In this document: positions 9,293 through 18,001 of the stretch, piece after piece
Position numbering within the stretch: position 1 is the first letter of the stretch
How the letters are laid out: each line of letters starts with the position of its first letter
From: Ilumatobacteraceae bacterium
Lineage (GTDB): Bacteria; Actinomycetota; Acidimicrobiia; Acidimicrobiales; Ilumatobacteraceae
Direction: 5' to 3'
DNA: 64,000 bases
NCBI GenBank assembly: GCA_021298435.1
Contig: JAJTFJ010000005.1
Coordinates: 1-64,000, forward strand
Notes under the pieces: generated by a model
The model's input: only the letters and a program-made list of their open reading frames with translations
The model's database searches: none
Told to the model about the DNA's origin: nothing
Position numbers and translations under genes: made by a program

Positions 9293-9326
9293 CAGTCGGC
9301 CAGGGAACAACGTCCCTGGCCGACTG
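9293..9326 (-). terminator. Strong hairpin between livK and livH, likely partial terminator
   Basis: A perfect 14-base-pair stem (arms 9293-9306 and 9313-9326, loop of six bases) lies in the 128-base gap between livK and livH. On the minus strand it is followed by TTTT. This is a typical intrinsic terminator or 3'-stabilising hairpin. In LIV operons the binding protein is needed in excess, so partial termination here would set the livK to livHMGF ratio. The stem is strong; the short U-run suggests incomplete termination. Confidence 0.85.
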
Positions 9327-9357
9327 CCGTTTTGACTTTCAGTGATTCCGAAAGGAA

Positions 9358-10485
9358 TTACTTGATAAGGCCAAGGCCCTTGATTGCGCCGTCCTTGATC
9401 TCGTATGCATAAACAGCCGAGCCAGTTACTTCGCCAGCCTCATCCCAGTTGAGCTGCTTGGTTACACCAGCAGCGTCGTAGGAGTTGATGAACTTAAGGA
9501 TGTCACCACGTGAGGTCTTGCCATCCTTCATTGCTGCAAGGAATACAGACGCTGCGTCATATGCCTCTGCGGCGTATGTTGCTGGGTCTTCACCCTTGTT
9601 TGCATCCTGGAATGCCTTCAAGAACTCTGGGTTGGAGTCTTTTGGTGCGCAGGTGCAGGTCAGGATTGCGCCTTCTGCTGCTGGGCCTGCTGCCTCAATG
9701 AAACCAACGTCAAGTGTTCCGTCGCCTGAGTAGAACTGTGCTGTCACACCGGCGTCTGCCATCTGCTTTGCAAGCTTGCCTGCAGCAGCGTAGTAACCAC
9801 CGAAGAACACTGCGTCAACGCCTGCGTCCTTCGCTGCGGTGATGACTGCTGAGTAGTCAGCTGCTTCTGGGTCGAGGCTGTTGAGTTCAACTGCCTTGTC
9901 ACCAAGTGATGTCTGAACGATGTCTGCGAGACCCTTGCCGTATTCGGAGTTGTCATCGATAACGCCGACCTTCATCTTGCCGTCAGCAACGATGCGTGAT
10001 GCAGCGCCTGGGCCCTGCTTGTCGTCACCTGCAAGTGCACGGTGGAACACGTCCCAGCCATTTGTTGAAAGAGCAGGGTTTGTTGCTGATGGTGTGATCA
10101 ATGGAAGACCAGCTTCTTCGAACTTTGCGTTCACAGCTGCTGATTCACCAGAGAATGCTGGTCCAACGATGCCCTTGACGCATGCGTCAGCGATTGCCTT
10201 GTCAGCAAGTGCTGGTGCCTGGTCTGGGTCACCTTGTGAGTCGTATGCCTCTACATCGATCTGTGCATCTGGGTTTGCTTCGTTGTGCTGAGCAACAGCG
10301 AGGTCGAGACCCTTCTTGATGTTGATACCGAGGTTGCCTGCTTCGCCGGTGAGTGCACCGAAGAATGCAATCTTCGAGTTGCCTTCACAAGCATCAGCTG
10401 AGCTGTCATCGCTGCCACCGCAGGCAACGCCTACGAGTGACAAAACGAGCATTGATGCGCCAACGCGCAGAACACTCTTCTTCAT
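9358..10485 (-). CDS. livK: Branched-chain amino acid-binding lipoprotein LivK
   Basis: Extracytoplasmic binding protein of the LIV importer, 375 residues. The signal peptide ends in a lipobox (VGVACGG), and a serine/aspartate linker follows. The mature domain has the type-1 periplasmic binding fold: IAFFGALTGEAGNLGINIKKGLDLA, then ITPSATNPALS and GVIDDNSEYGKGLAD. The start has a very good ribosome binding site (AAAGGGGAAAACAC before ATG). Codon use is biased to GCT/GGT in a way that suggests high expression. It leads livHMGF but is separated from it by a hairpin. Confidence 0.94.
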   Translation of the reverse strand: MKKSVLRVGASMLVLSLVGVACGGSDDSSADACEGNSKIAFFGALTGEAGNLGINIKKGLDLAVAQHNEANPDAQIDVEAYDSQGDPDQAPALADKAIADACVKGIVGPAFSGESAAVNAKFEEAGLPLITPSATNPALSTNGWDVFHRALAGDDKQGPGAASRIVADGKMKVGVIDDNSEYGKGLADIVQTSLGDKAVELNSLDPEAADYSAVITAAKDAGVDAVFFGGYYAAAGKLAKQMADAGVTAQFYSGDGTLDVGFIEAAGPAAEGAILTCTCAPKDSNPEFLKAFQDANKGEDPATYAAEAYDAASVFLAAMKDGKTSRGDILKFINSYDAAGVTKQLNWDEAGEVTGSAVYAYEIKDGAIKGLGLIK

Positions 10486-10527
10486 GTGTTTTCCCCTTTA
10501 AGGAATGTGGCGGGATTCGCCATTACT

Positions 10528-10549
10528 GGGTAGTAGACAAAAACTACCC
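10528..10549. promoter_or_regulatory. Inverted repeat upstream of livK
   Basis: GGGTAGT and ACTACCC form a perfect 7-base inverted repeat with an 8-base spacer in the 80-base gap between kynU and livK. There is no U-run on the minus strand, so a terminator for kynU is less likely than an operator of the livK promoter. The role is inference. Confidence 0.4.
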
Positions 10550-10565
10550 GTAAATCAGGGGTACC

Positions 10566-11621
10566 TCAATAGGAGGAAAGGCGTTCCACCAAAGAAACCA
10601 CTTCTTGGTGAGTGTTATAGAGAGGTGCGAATCCGAACCGCATCAGGTCTGGAGGGCGAGAATCGGCGATAATCCCCTCGGCCGCCATGGCCGCGACAAG
10701 CTCCTTGCCGCCTGCAAACCCAAGCGCCACATGGCTTCCACGAGATTCGGGGGTTCTGGGGCTAGCCAAAGTGAACCCCCGGGGGGCCAAATGATCATCA
10801 AATAGGTCGATAAAGAATGAGGTCAAACTGACGCTCTTCTCCCTGAGTTTTTCTAGGGAAACCCCTGAAAAAACCTCGAGGGCAGCCTCTAAGGACTTCA
10901 TGGACAAGACATTGGCGGTGCCTGTGAGGAAACGGGCGATTCCCACCGCTGGGCGATAATCGACCTCGAACTCGAATGGCTCGGCGTGGCCCCACCAGCC
11001 TTGCAATGGTTGCCCAGCCGTTTCCAACAAACGTGGAGCGACATAAATGAATGCCGGTGCACCAGGACCGCCATTGAGATATTTGTACCCACACCCCACT
11101 GCGAAGTCAACATCGAGCACTTTGGCGGTGACAACCGCGGTGTTTGCATTGATGGCACCAATAATTTCGTCGGCTGTAACAGCAACAAGTTTCATGCCGT
11201 GCTGGCTTGCAACACTTTGCGCAATGTAAATGTCAGTCGGAAAGTTATTGATGTCAACGACAATCTCGGAACGATCCGCGCGAAGTGCAACGGCAGCCAT
11301 TAACGCTTTATGCAAATTGATGGACGTGTTGTCTGCGCAGATCACCGTGTCTGGCGCTGCACCAATGATGGGTGCGATGAGATTGCCCACACGCGCCGGC
11401 ATCTCGAGCCAATCTTCATTCCATGAACGAATGAGTCGCTCGCGCCATTCAAACTCAATCGTGCGGTTCAGAACTTCACGTGAGCGAAATGACAACGGCC
11501 CAAGAGAGTTTCCATCGAAGTACAAAGTTCCTTCAGGAATATCGAAATGTGAACGAAGCGAAGAGAGGGCATCCTGAGCATCGAGTTCCTGCGCATGGAG
11601 ACGTGCTTCGTTCAAATTCAT
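10566..11621 (-). pseudogene. kynU: Kynureninase with an internal in-frame deletion of about 41 residues
   Basis: Kynureninase is a PLP enzyme that splits kynurenine into anthranilate and alanine. The flanks match well: LYFDGNSLGPL, IRSWNEDW, NTSINLHKAL, INNFPTDIYIA, then VGCGYKYLNGGPGAPAF with the PLP lysine (about residue 180) and the C-terminal LMRFGFAPLYNT. Between TAVVT and DVDFAVG, however, about 41 residues usual for the family are missing, at roughly 11110-11130. The missing part holds the WDLAHSAG motif with the aspartate and histidine that hold the cofactor. The frame stays open, giving 351 residues against the usual 410-420. I start at ATG 11621, which overlaps the formamidase stop and has GGGGAAG upstream. 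It is probably inactive, or the assembly has a deletion. Confidence 0.8.
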
Positions 11622-12403
11622 TGTGTCTTCCCCTTCAGGAGCCCAAGACACCAGTCTCCCACTTTGGTTCCCCGCTTCAATAGGTCATAGGGCAAGTCGA
11701 AGTGATCTCGATCTTCGTCAACCAGTATCTGTGTCGCAACGTTGTGACGACGCAAATACTCACCGAACTCTGCATTCTGACGGATGAATTCAGGAGGTTC
11801 GTGTCCACCCACTGCGAGGAGTGCATGAGGTGCGGCATGCTCAACGGGCAACAACTGCGGGCTTATTGCAGCCGCAGATTCACTAGTGAGACGTAAGGGA
11901 TCATTTGTTGGTGTCGCAACAAGAGGACGAACGTCATAGACACCACTCAGCAATACAAGTCCATCGACGCGACCCGCAACACGTACATCTCGTGAGCACA
12001 TTGCAGCCAAGTGAGCCCCAGCGCTTGACCCGGCAATAATCACTCGCGTTGGCTGCAATTCATCAATGGTGTGCAACACATCTGCGATGCATTCCTCCAC
12101 CATCTCTGCAATTGATGCATGGGGCGCAAGTGTGTATTCCACTGCGTGTAGCGCAATGCCTTCGGTCTGTGCATCAGGACCGTTGAATAAAGAATCCGCA
12201 GCCGACAACTTCTGCCAATACCCCCCATGAATGAAGATCAGCAGTGGAGCGTTCTTCTGTCGCAATCCTGCAGCATCGACTGTCGCACTACGAGTTCTGT
12301 ATTCCTCTAGATACTCATCAAGAGGGCGCTTAGCGAATTTGGACGGCGAATACTGAAAATCAACCTCTTCTGCAGTTGCATTGTGCCAATCAAACCCATT
12401 CAT
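11618..12403 (-). CDS. Alpha/beta hydrolase, probable kynurenine formamidase
   Basis: Likely hydrolyses N-formylkynurenine to kynurenine. It has an alpha/beta-hydrolase fold with the oxyanion motif HGGYW, the nucleophile elbow GSSAG, and a late DRDHFDL that supplies the catalytic histidine; this pattern is typical of AFMID/BNA7-type formamidases and carboxylesterases. The adjacent kynureninase, overlapping by four bases, supports the kynurenine assignment. The ORF track starts at 12478; I prefer ATG 12403 (MNGFDWHNATAEE), which has GGAG four bases upstream and matches the usual family N-terminus. No tryptophan dioxygenase is in the window, so the pathway is incomplete here. Confidence 0.75.
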   Translation of the reverse strand: MNGFDWHNATAEEVDFQYSPSKFAKRPLDEYLEEYRTRSATVDAAGLRQKNAPLLIFIHGGYWQKLSAADSLFNGPDAQTEGIALHAVEYTLAPHASIAEMVEECIADVLHTIDELQPTRVIIAGSSAGAHLAAMCSRDVRVAGRVDGLVLLSGVYDVRPLVATPTNDPLRLTSESAAAISPQLLPVEHAAPHALLAVGGHEPPEFIRQNAEFGEYLRRHNVATQILVDEDRDHFDLPYDLLKRGTKVGDWCLGLLKGKTQ

Positions 12404-12471
12404 CTCACTCCACGGTAGAGCAATGAGCATCCGTATATGAAGAACACAACTGATTGTGCCAACATCGAGGG

Positions 12472-12951
12472 ATGGCAATCAGTGACGGCAACGGATGGGT
12501 TTTGTGCGAGCGATGCCACACCCGCCATTGGGGCCTGTACGGCGCTGCGGGCCTGTTGCTTGTGCGTACTGACCTGACTCCAACAAGTGTGTTGCTGCAG
12601 TTACGCGCCGGTTGGACACACGGCGGTGGAACATGGGCACTGCCAGGTGGTGCGCTTGATTCGCATGAAGACCCTGTGACGGCCGCAGCACGAGAAGCGT
12701 GGGAAGAAACGGGAATTGATCCTGATGACCTCACCTTCAAGGCCATCTACTCCGATGATCATGGCAACTGGCGTTACGACACGGTGATCGCGCATGCAGC
12801 ATCTGACGTTGGTGCATACGAGGCCAACGCTGAATCAGCAGATTTGCGATGGGTCGATATTGACGAGGTTGCAAGTTTTGATCTTCACCCCGGACTTCGC
12901 GCCACGTGGCCTGACCTCATTGAGCATGTAAAGACTTCATTGCAGTCATAG
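12472..12951 (+). CDS. Nudix hydrolase with N-terminal zinc-ribbon-like motif
   Basis: A Nudix pyrophosphohydrolase of about 159 residues. The Nudix box is complete: GALDSHEDPVTAAAREAWEETGI, with the REAWEE metal-binding glutamates. A short N-terminal segment has CERCHTRHWG, which resembles half of a zinc ribbon as in NudC-like or ADP-ribose hydrolases. The track starts at a TTG (12454); I favour ATG 12472, although neither has a proper ribosome binding site. Substrate unknown. The MFS gene follows after eleven bases on the same strand. Confidence 0.85.
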   Translation: MAISDGNGWVLCERCHTRHWGLYGAAGLLLVRTDLTPTSVLLQLRAGWTHGGGTWALPGGALDSHEDPVTAAAREAWEETGIDPDDLTFKAIYSDDHGNWRYDTVIAHAASDVGAYEANAESADLRWVDIDEVASFDLHPGLRATWPDLIEHVKTSLQS

Positions 12952-12962
12952 GCGAACAACCG

Positions 12963-14111
12963 ATGAAGTCTCGCCACCTCTTTCTCCTTCTCTGCTCCAG
13001 TGCCCTTGGTGCGATGAGCTATGGCGTGATGTTCACCTTGTTGGATGACTACCGCGATGCATATTCCATTTCTGAATCAAAGCTTGGGTTCCTTGTCGCT
13101 GCTGGTTTCATTACCGGCTTTATTGCCAATGTCTTGATTGCCCCATTGGCAGACAGAGGTCACGCCAAGAAACTCGTTCTCTTTGGCATATCGGTGGAAA
13201 TCATCGGCTGTCTCACGATGGCCTTTGGCGGTTCATTTCCCATCTTGTTACTCGGACGATTCCTCACGGGTCTTGGCAGTGGAAGTTCAGAACCTGCGAT
13301 TCGTCGCATCATCATCTTGGCGAATCCAGACAACATGGGACGCAATCTCGGGCTATCAGTCAGTGCTGGTGTCGGTGGATTTGCATTAGGGCCAGTTATC
13401 TCCGCAGTAACCGCCGAAGCATTCGGTTTAGCCGCACCATTCCTGATCATCACGGCTCTATTGATCATCACATTCATCGGAATCTCACAACTGCACGTTG
13501 CCGAGACTGCGGTTGAAGACGCGCCTACGCAACGAGTTGCATTCGACTTGTTGCGCATTCGACCACTGCTAGGAGCAATCATCATCGGGCTCGCACTCTT
13601 TGTGATGATCGGAACATTCGATGCATTGTGGTCCGTGATGATGGATGACATTGCAGCACCAACATGGGTCGCAAGCGTAGGCATCACAATTTTTGCACTG
13701 CCTATGTTATTTCTTGCACCCTTGGGCGGGCGACTCACTCAACAAGTCGGACCATTCAAAGCCAGCATCTCAGGACTATCCATTGCGGCACTCTTCATGG
13801 CCACATACGGCATCATTGGATCGCCCTATGTCATGTTGGGTATTGGATTAGCCCACGGAGTGGTCGATGGCCTCACCATTACCGGTGGCTCAGCAGCAAT
13901 TGCACTCGTTGCGCCGCGCGAACGTCTTGCATCTGCACAAGGCTTGTACAGCGGCATGCAAACACTGACGGGTGGTCTAGCTGCAGGTACAGCAGGTTTT
14001 GCGTATGAACACATTGGCCGACACACTTTTTGGGTATGCACCATTGTGATGTTGATGCTGGTTGGAAGCGGTGCATTTCTTGCCAGAGGCAATCTACGCA
14101 TCAAGGGCTAG
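12963..14111 (+). CDS. MFS transporter
   Basis: A 382-residue major facilitator with about twelve hydrophobic helices. The loop between helices 2 and 3 reads APLADRGHAKKLVLFG, the MFS signature GxLaDrxGrkxxl type, and helix 4 has GRFLTGLGSGSSEPAIRR. The profile resembles drug or metabolite exporters of the DHA1 kind. No substrate can be assigned. It shares direction and an 11-base gap with the Nudix gene and converges on the molybdopterin gene. Confidence 0.85.
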   Translation: MKSRHLFLLLCSSALGAMSYGVMFTLLDDYRDAYSISESKLGFLVAAGFITGFIANVLIAPLADRGHAKKLVLFGISVEIIGCLTMAFGGSFPILLLGRFLTGLGSGSSEPAIRRIIILANPDNMGRNLGLSVSAGVGGFALGPVISAVTAEAFGLAAPFLIITALLIITFIGISQLHVAETAVEDAPTQRVAFDLLRIRPLLGAIIIGLALFVMIGTFDALWSVMMDDIAAPTWVASVGITIFALPMLFLAPLGGRLTQQVGPFKASISGLSIAALFMATYGIIGSPYVMLGIGLAHGVVDGLTITGGSAAIALVAPRERLASAQGLYSGMQTLTGGLAAGTAGFAYEHIGRHTFWVCTIVMLMLVGSGAFLARGNLRIKG

Positions 14112-14114
14112 CAG

Positions 14115-16364
14115 TTACTGCGCAGCTTGAATTGCGTTCCACACATTGATAGATGTGCACGGCATGTCAATGTGAGTCACACCGAGATAGCTCACAGCAT
14201 CAATGACTGCGTTATGAACAGCTGGTGTTGCACCGATCGTTCCGGCTTCACCAATTCCCTTTGCACCCAGCGGATTGCGAGGCGTTGGTGTTTCCATTGA
14301 GACTCGTTCAAAACTGGGCAACTCTGCTGCAGAGATGAATCCGTAATCGGCAAGGTTGGATGTAATCGGGTTGCCGTCTTCGTCGTAGGCAACAGTTTCC
14401 AACAATGCTTGCGCCACGCCTTGCGCGATGCCACCGTGCACCTGGCCATCAACGATCAGCGGGTTAATGATGGTGCCTGCATCGTCACACGCAATATGAC
14501 GAATCACGCCGACCATGCCGGTTTCAATGTCGACTTCAACAACACACACGTGTGAACCAAATGGGAAGGTTGCACCTTCTGGCACATAATCGACTTCTGC
14601 CTCAAGCGGAGCATCAATGCCCACCATTAGTTCCGCCCACGTACGAGCCGGCGCTGGTGAACCTGCAACGTGGAATGCTCCACGCACTGTGTCGATCACG
14701 ATGTCTTCAACAGCTGCTTCCAGCAAGTCAGCTGCACGTTGACGTGCCTTTTCAAGAACTGCATCTGTTGCCAACTTGACCGCACTGCCACCGACTTGCA
14801 ACGAACGAGAGCCACCGGTTCCGCCACCACGAATGACGTCATCGGTATCGCCGAAGTGAAATTCGATGCGATCAAAGGGAATGCCTGTTGCATCTGACAC
14901 CAACATGGCCCACGCCGTGTGATGGCCTTGGCCATGCGACGAAGAACCCGTACGGATGATTGCGCCACCATCAGCTTTGATTTCAACGGAGCCGTAATCG
15001 CCCGAACCCATTGGGTTTGTTGTCTCAACATAGGAAGCAAGACCAATACCAATCTGCAACGGATCACCTGAGGCGCGTCGGCGAGCCTGCTCTGCACGAA
15101 GGTCTGCATAACCCGCAGCATCTAATGCCTTATCGAGAGCAGCTTCATATTCGCCAGAGTCATACTTTGCACCCATGGAGGTGACAAGTGGGAAAGCAGA
15201 TGGCTGCAAGTAGTTACGACGACGAATCTCTGCAGGGTCGATTCCGCACACACGTGCGAACTCATCGATTGTGCGTTCGATTGCAGCAGTCGCTTCTGGT
15301 CGTCCAGCACCGCGGTACGCAACTGTTGGCGTTGTATTGGTTACGACTGAGTGAGATTCAAACTGCACTTTGGCGATGTCGTAGACGCCGCCCGCCATCA
15401 GACGAGTCATGTATGGCAACACCGCACCGGCTTTTGCATATGCACCAGCATCTTGCAAGAGGTCTAAACGGTAGGCAGTGATGCGGCCATCTTTCGTGCC
15501 ACCCATGCGAGTGCGCTGGCGTTGTGCACGACCATGACCCATCGACAACATGTTCTCGGTGCGGCTTTCTGTCCACCGAACAGGCACACCTAGCTTCAGA
15601 GCTGCCCAGCCAACGATGATTTCTTCGGCATAGACACCAGACTTTGCACCGAAGCCACCGCCGACATCGGGAGTGATGACGCGAACTTGATCTTTTTCAA
15701 GCCCCAATGTGTCTGCAAGACCATCACGGGCACCATGCGCGCCCTGACTGCATGCCCACTGTGTGAGACGTGTGCCATCCCATTGTGATGCACAGGAACG
15801 AACTTCCATTGGTGCAGGCGCAACACGTTGATTCTCAATTGTGAGTTCAACAACAACTTCACAGTCAGCAAAAATGTCGCCATCTTCACGTGCAGCAAAG
15901 GTAAGAACAATGTTGCTTCCAGCACCTGGATGCAACAGCACATCACCATTGAATGATTCATCCATATCGAGCACGACAGGAAGTGGCTCGTAATCAACGA
16001 TCACCGTTTCGGCTGCATCAATACCAAGGGTCTTGTCGGTACTCACAACGACCGCAACGATGTCGCCCACGAAGCGCACCGTGTCTTTGGCAACATACGG
16101 AAATGTAATGCCAGCATTCATCATCGGATTCGCAGGCGGTGCTGGATTCAGATTGATGTCATCAGCTGTCCACACATGCAGAACGCCAGGCATGGAACGT
16201 GCTTCATCCGCATCGATGCTGAGCAACTGAGCATGTGCCATTGACGAACGCACAAATGTGAGATGCACCGCACCAGGCATTTGTAGGTTTGCAATATATG
16301 TTCCCTCGCCTTTGAGGAAACGCGGATCCTCAACGCGAACAACGCGTGTTCCGAGGATGCTCAT
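14115..16364 (-). CDS. Xanthine dehydrogenase-family molybdopterin-binding subunit (form II CoxL-like)
   Basis: Large catalytic subunit of a molybdenum hydroxylase, 749 residues. It opens with the Ald_Xan_dh a/b domain (RVEDPRFLKGEGTYIANL) and carries Moco-binding motifs including GGGFGAKSG, the active-site loop AYRGAGRPEA (about 349) and the catalytic glutamate in GAKGIGEAG (about 704). The loop AYRGAGR is form II; true CO dehydrogenases have AYRCSFR, so CO oxidation is unlikely. The FAD and 2Fe-2S subunits that normally accompany it are absent. It overlaps the SDR by four bases, suggesting that both act on one alcohol/aldehyde or heterocycle. The substrate is unknown. Confidence 0.88.
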   Translation of the reverse strand: MSILGTRVVRVEDPRFLKGEGTYIANLQMPGAVHLTFVRSSMAHAQLLSIDADEARSMPGVLHVWTADDINLNPAPPANPMMNAGITFPYVAKDTVRFVGDIVAVVVSTDKTLGIDAAETVIVDYEPLPVVLDMDESFNGDVLLHPGAGSNIVLTFAAREDGDIFADCEVVVELTIENQRVAPAPMEVRSCASQWDGTRLTQWACSQGAHGARDGLADTLGLEKDQVRVITPDVGGGFGAKSGVYAEEIIVGWAALKLGVPVRWTESRTENMLSMGHGRAQRQRTRMGGTKDGRITAYRLDLLQDAGAYAKAGAVLPYMTRLMAGGVYDIAKVQFESHSVVTNTTPTVAYRGAGRPEATAAIERTIDEFARVCGIDPAEIRRRNYLQPSAFPLVTSMGAKYDSGEYEAALDKALDAAGYADLRAEQARRRASGDPLQIGIGLASYVETTNPMGSGDYGSVEIKADGGAIIRTGSSSHGQGHHTAWAMLVSDATGIPFDRIEFHFGDTDDVIRGGGTGGSRSLQVGGSAVKLATDAVLEKARQRAADLLEAAVEDIVIDTVRGAFHVAGSPAPARTWAELMVGIDAPLEAEVDYVPEGATFPFGSHVCVVEVDIETGMVGVIRHIACDDAGTIINPLIVDGQVHGGIAQGVAQALLETVAYDEDGNPITSNLADYGFISAAELPSFERVSMETPTPRNPLGAKGIGEAGTIGATPAVHNAVIDAVSYLGVTHIDMPCTSINVWNAIQAAQ

Positions 16365-17119
16365 GCTGACCAGCCGCCATCAACGATGAATTCAGAGCCA
16401 GTGGAGTACGAACTGTCATCACTGCCGAGATACAAAGCCATTCGCGCAACATGAATGGGTTCGGCTTCATAACCAAGCGGAATCCGTGTGCGAACCATTT
16501 CGCGCACCCCTTCACCGGCTTCTTCAAAGGTTTGCAACATTGGCGTATCAATGATTCCTGGGTGAATCGAGTTCACGCGAACACCAAACGGCGCGAGTTC
16601 TTTTGCGACACCTTTTGTCATACCGCGTACTGCCCACTTACTCGCACCATAGGCAACAAAGCCAGGGGTGCCATCAAGACCTGCAACAGATGAGATGTTG
16701 ATGATGCTTCCCTTTTGGCGTTGCACCATATGAGGTGCCACGACTTTCATGCCAAGGAACACGCCCGTGACATTGATGTCCATGGTGCGTTCAAAGGAAG
16801 AGAGCTCGGTATCAAGAATTGATCCGCGCTCAAAGATGCCAGCGTTATTGACCAAGATGTCAATCTGGCCAAATGCCTTGAGTGACTGTTCAAGAACAGC
16901 TTTCCAATCAGATTCGCTCGTCACATCGTGATGCACGAAGATGCATTGCGAGCCGTCGGGAGACAGACGCTTGGCGGTCTCATTCCCCACTTCGTCGAGG
17001 ATGTCGGTGATGACAACCTTTGCGCCTTCATCGATGAAGAGTTGTGCTTCTGAAGCACCCATACCGCGTGCGCCACCCGTAATCAGAGCGACTTTGCCTT
17101 CGAGACGTGATTTACCCAT
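16361..17119 (-). CDS. Short-chain dehydrogenase/reductase (classical SDR)
   Basis: NAD(P)-dependent oxidoreductase of 252 residues. It has the TGGARGMG cofactor loop (about 14-21), DI at the end of beta-2 (favouring NAD), NNAG near 91, and the catalytic Ser with YGASK (about 155-159). The closest recognised types are 3-alpha/20-beta-hydroxysteroid and cyclopentanol dehydrogenases. The operon with the molybdopterin subunit downstream suggests sequential oxidation of one compound. It does not show the inserts typical of mycofactocin-coupled SDRs. Confidence 0.88.
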   Translation of the reverse strand: MGKSRLEGKVALITGGARGMGASEAQLFIDEGAKVVITDILDEVGNETAKRLSPDGSQCIFVHHDVTSESDWKAVLEQSLKAFGQIDILVNNAGIFERGSILDTELSSFERTMDINVTGVFLGMKVVAPHMVQRQKGSIINISSVAGLDGTPGFVAYGASKWAVRGMTKGVAKELAPFGVRVNSIHPGIIDTPMLQTFEEAGEGVREMVRTRIPLGYEAEPIHVARMALYLGSDDSSYSTGSEFIVDGGWSA

Positions 17120-17141
17120 GCAGAAGTTCTACTCCATGGCG

Positions 17142-17954
17142 TTAGTGCTGGACTACCCCTGCTTTGTCCTCTGTTCTCACCTGGAGAATTAAGCGGGTGG
17201 CCACGACTGTCAAAAGGCTGGCGAACAGAACATTTGAGACTGTGTCGGACATTTTCGTGGAAATCCATCCTCCAACAAAGGCTGAGAGGATGCCACCAAG
17301 GCCAACAATGCTTGCGGCCTTGAGGTCGACGTTCTTCTTTGTGCGATTACGCCACGTTCCCATGATGGAAGTGGGGATGATGACGGCAACTGAAGTGCCC
17401 TTCGCAAAAGTTGACGGCATGTGCAACAACATCATCATGGCCGGCACCATGACGACTCCGCCGCCGACACCGAGAAGGCCCGCCAAGATGCCCGTTGCAA
17501 CACCGATGGCAACCAACGCAACGATGGAACCCAGATTCAGGACTTCTCGTACACCTGAATCAAGTGGAAGGAAGAGGCGAATGGCAGTGACAATCAAGAG
17601 ACCAGCGAAAGCAATGGCAAGAGTTCGATGCGGCAAGACATTGAGTAATCGTGTCCCGAGTAGAGCGCCCAGCAATGCCCCTGCCGCCAAACATGCCGCG
17701 ACTCGCCAATCGACATGATCATGCGACCAGTACGACACCAGTGATGCCGCCGAGATAGGCAGCACCGCGGCGAGTGAGGTTCCGTGTGCGACGCGCTGAT
17801 CCATCTTGGCAATAAGCACTAGTCCGGGAACAAGAAGAATTCCGCCACCCACGCCGAACATGCCGGAAAGCAACCCTGCCGCAACACCCACCAGAACAAT
17901 GGTGAGCACACTGGCGGAATGCGATGGCGGAGCGAGAGTGGATTCATCTGACAT
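17142..17954 (-). CDS. TauE/SafE-family sulfite/organosulfonate exporter-type permease
   Basis: Integral membrane protein of about 270 residues with two halves, each opening with a glycine-rich helix: GLLSGMFGVGGGILLVPGL and GILAGLLGVGGGVVMVPAM. That duplicated pattern defines TauE/SafE (DUF81). Known members move sulfite, sulfoacetate or similar anions, but the substrate here is unknown. The ORF track begins 66 residues earlier; that extension is not protein-like and overlaps the divergent gene, so I use ATG 17954 (MSDESTLAPP). Confidence 0.87.
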   Translation of the reverse strand: MSDESTLAPPSHSASVLTIVLVGVAAGLLSGMFGVGGGILLVPGLVLIAKMDQRVAHGTSLAAVLPISAASLVSYWSHDHVDWRVAACLAAGALLGALLGTRLLNVLPHRTLAIAFAGLLIVTAIRLFLPLDSGVREVLNLGSIVALVAIGVATGILAGLLGVGGGVVMVPAMMMLLHMPSTFAKGTSVAVIIPTSIMGTWRNRTKKNVDLKAASIVGLGGILSAFVGGWISTKMSDTVSNVLFASLLTVVATRLILQVRTEDKAGVVQH

Positions 17955-18001
17955 GGGTTCCCATGCTCCCACAAATGCCAGATGTTCCCTAGGGTTCAGG
18001 A

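Noticed and set aside
14115-16364. Carbon monoxide dehydrogenase (CoxL)
   Set aside because: The active-site loop reads AYRGAGR (form II) instead of AYRCSFR, and the CoxM and CoxS subunits are absent.
16361-17119. Mycofactocin-coupled SDR
   Set aside because: The cofactor loop and length are those of a classical SDR; the inserts typical of mycofactocin-dependent SDRs are not seen.
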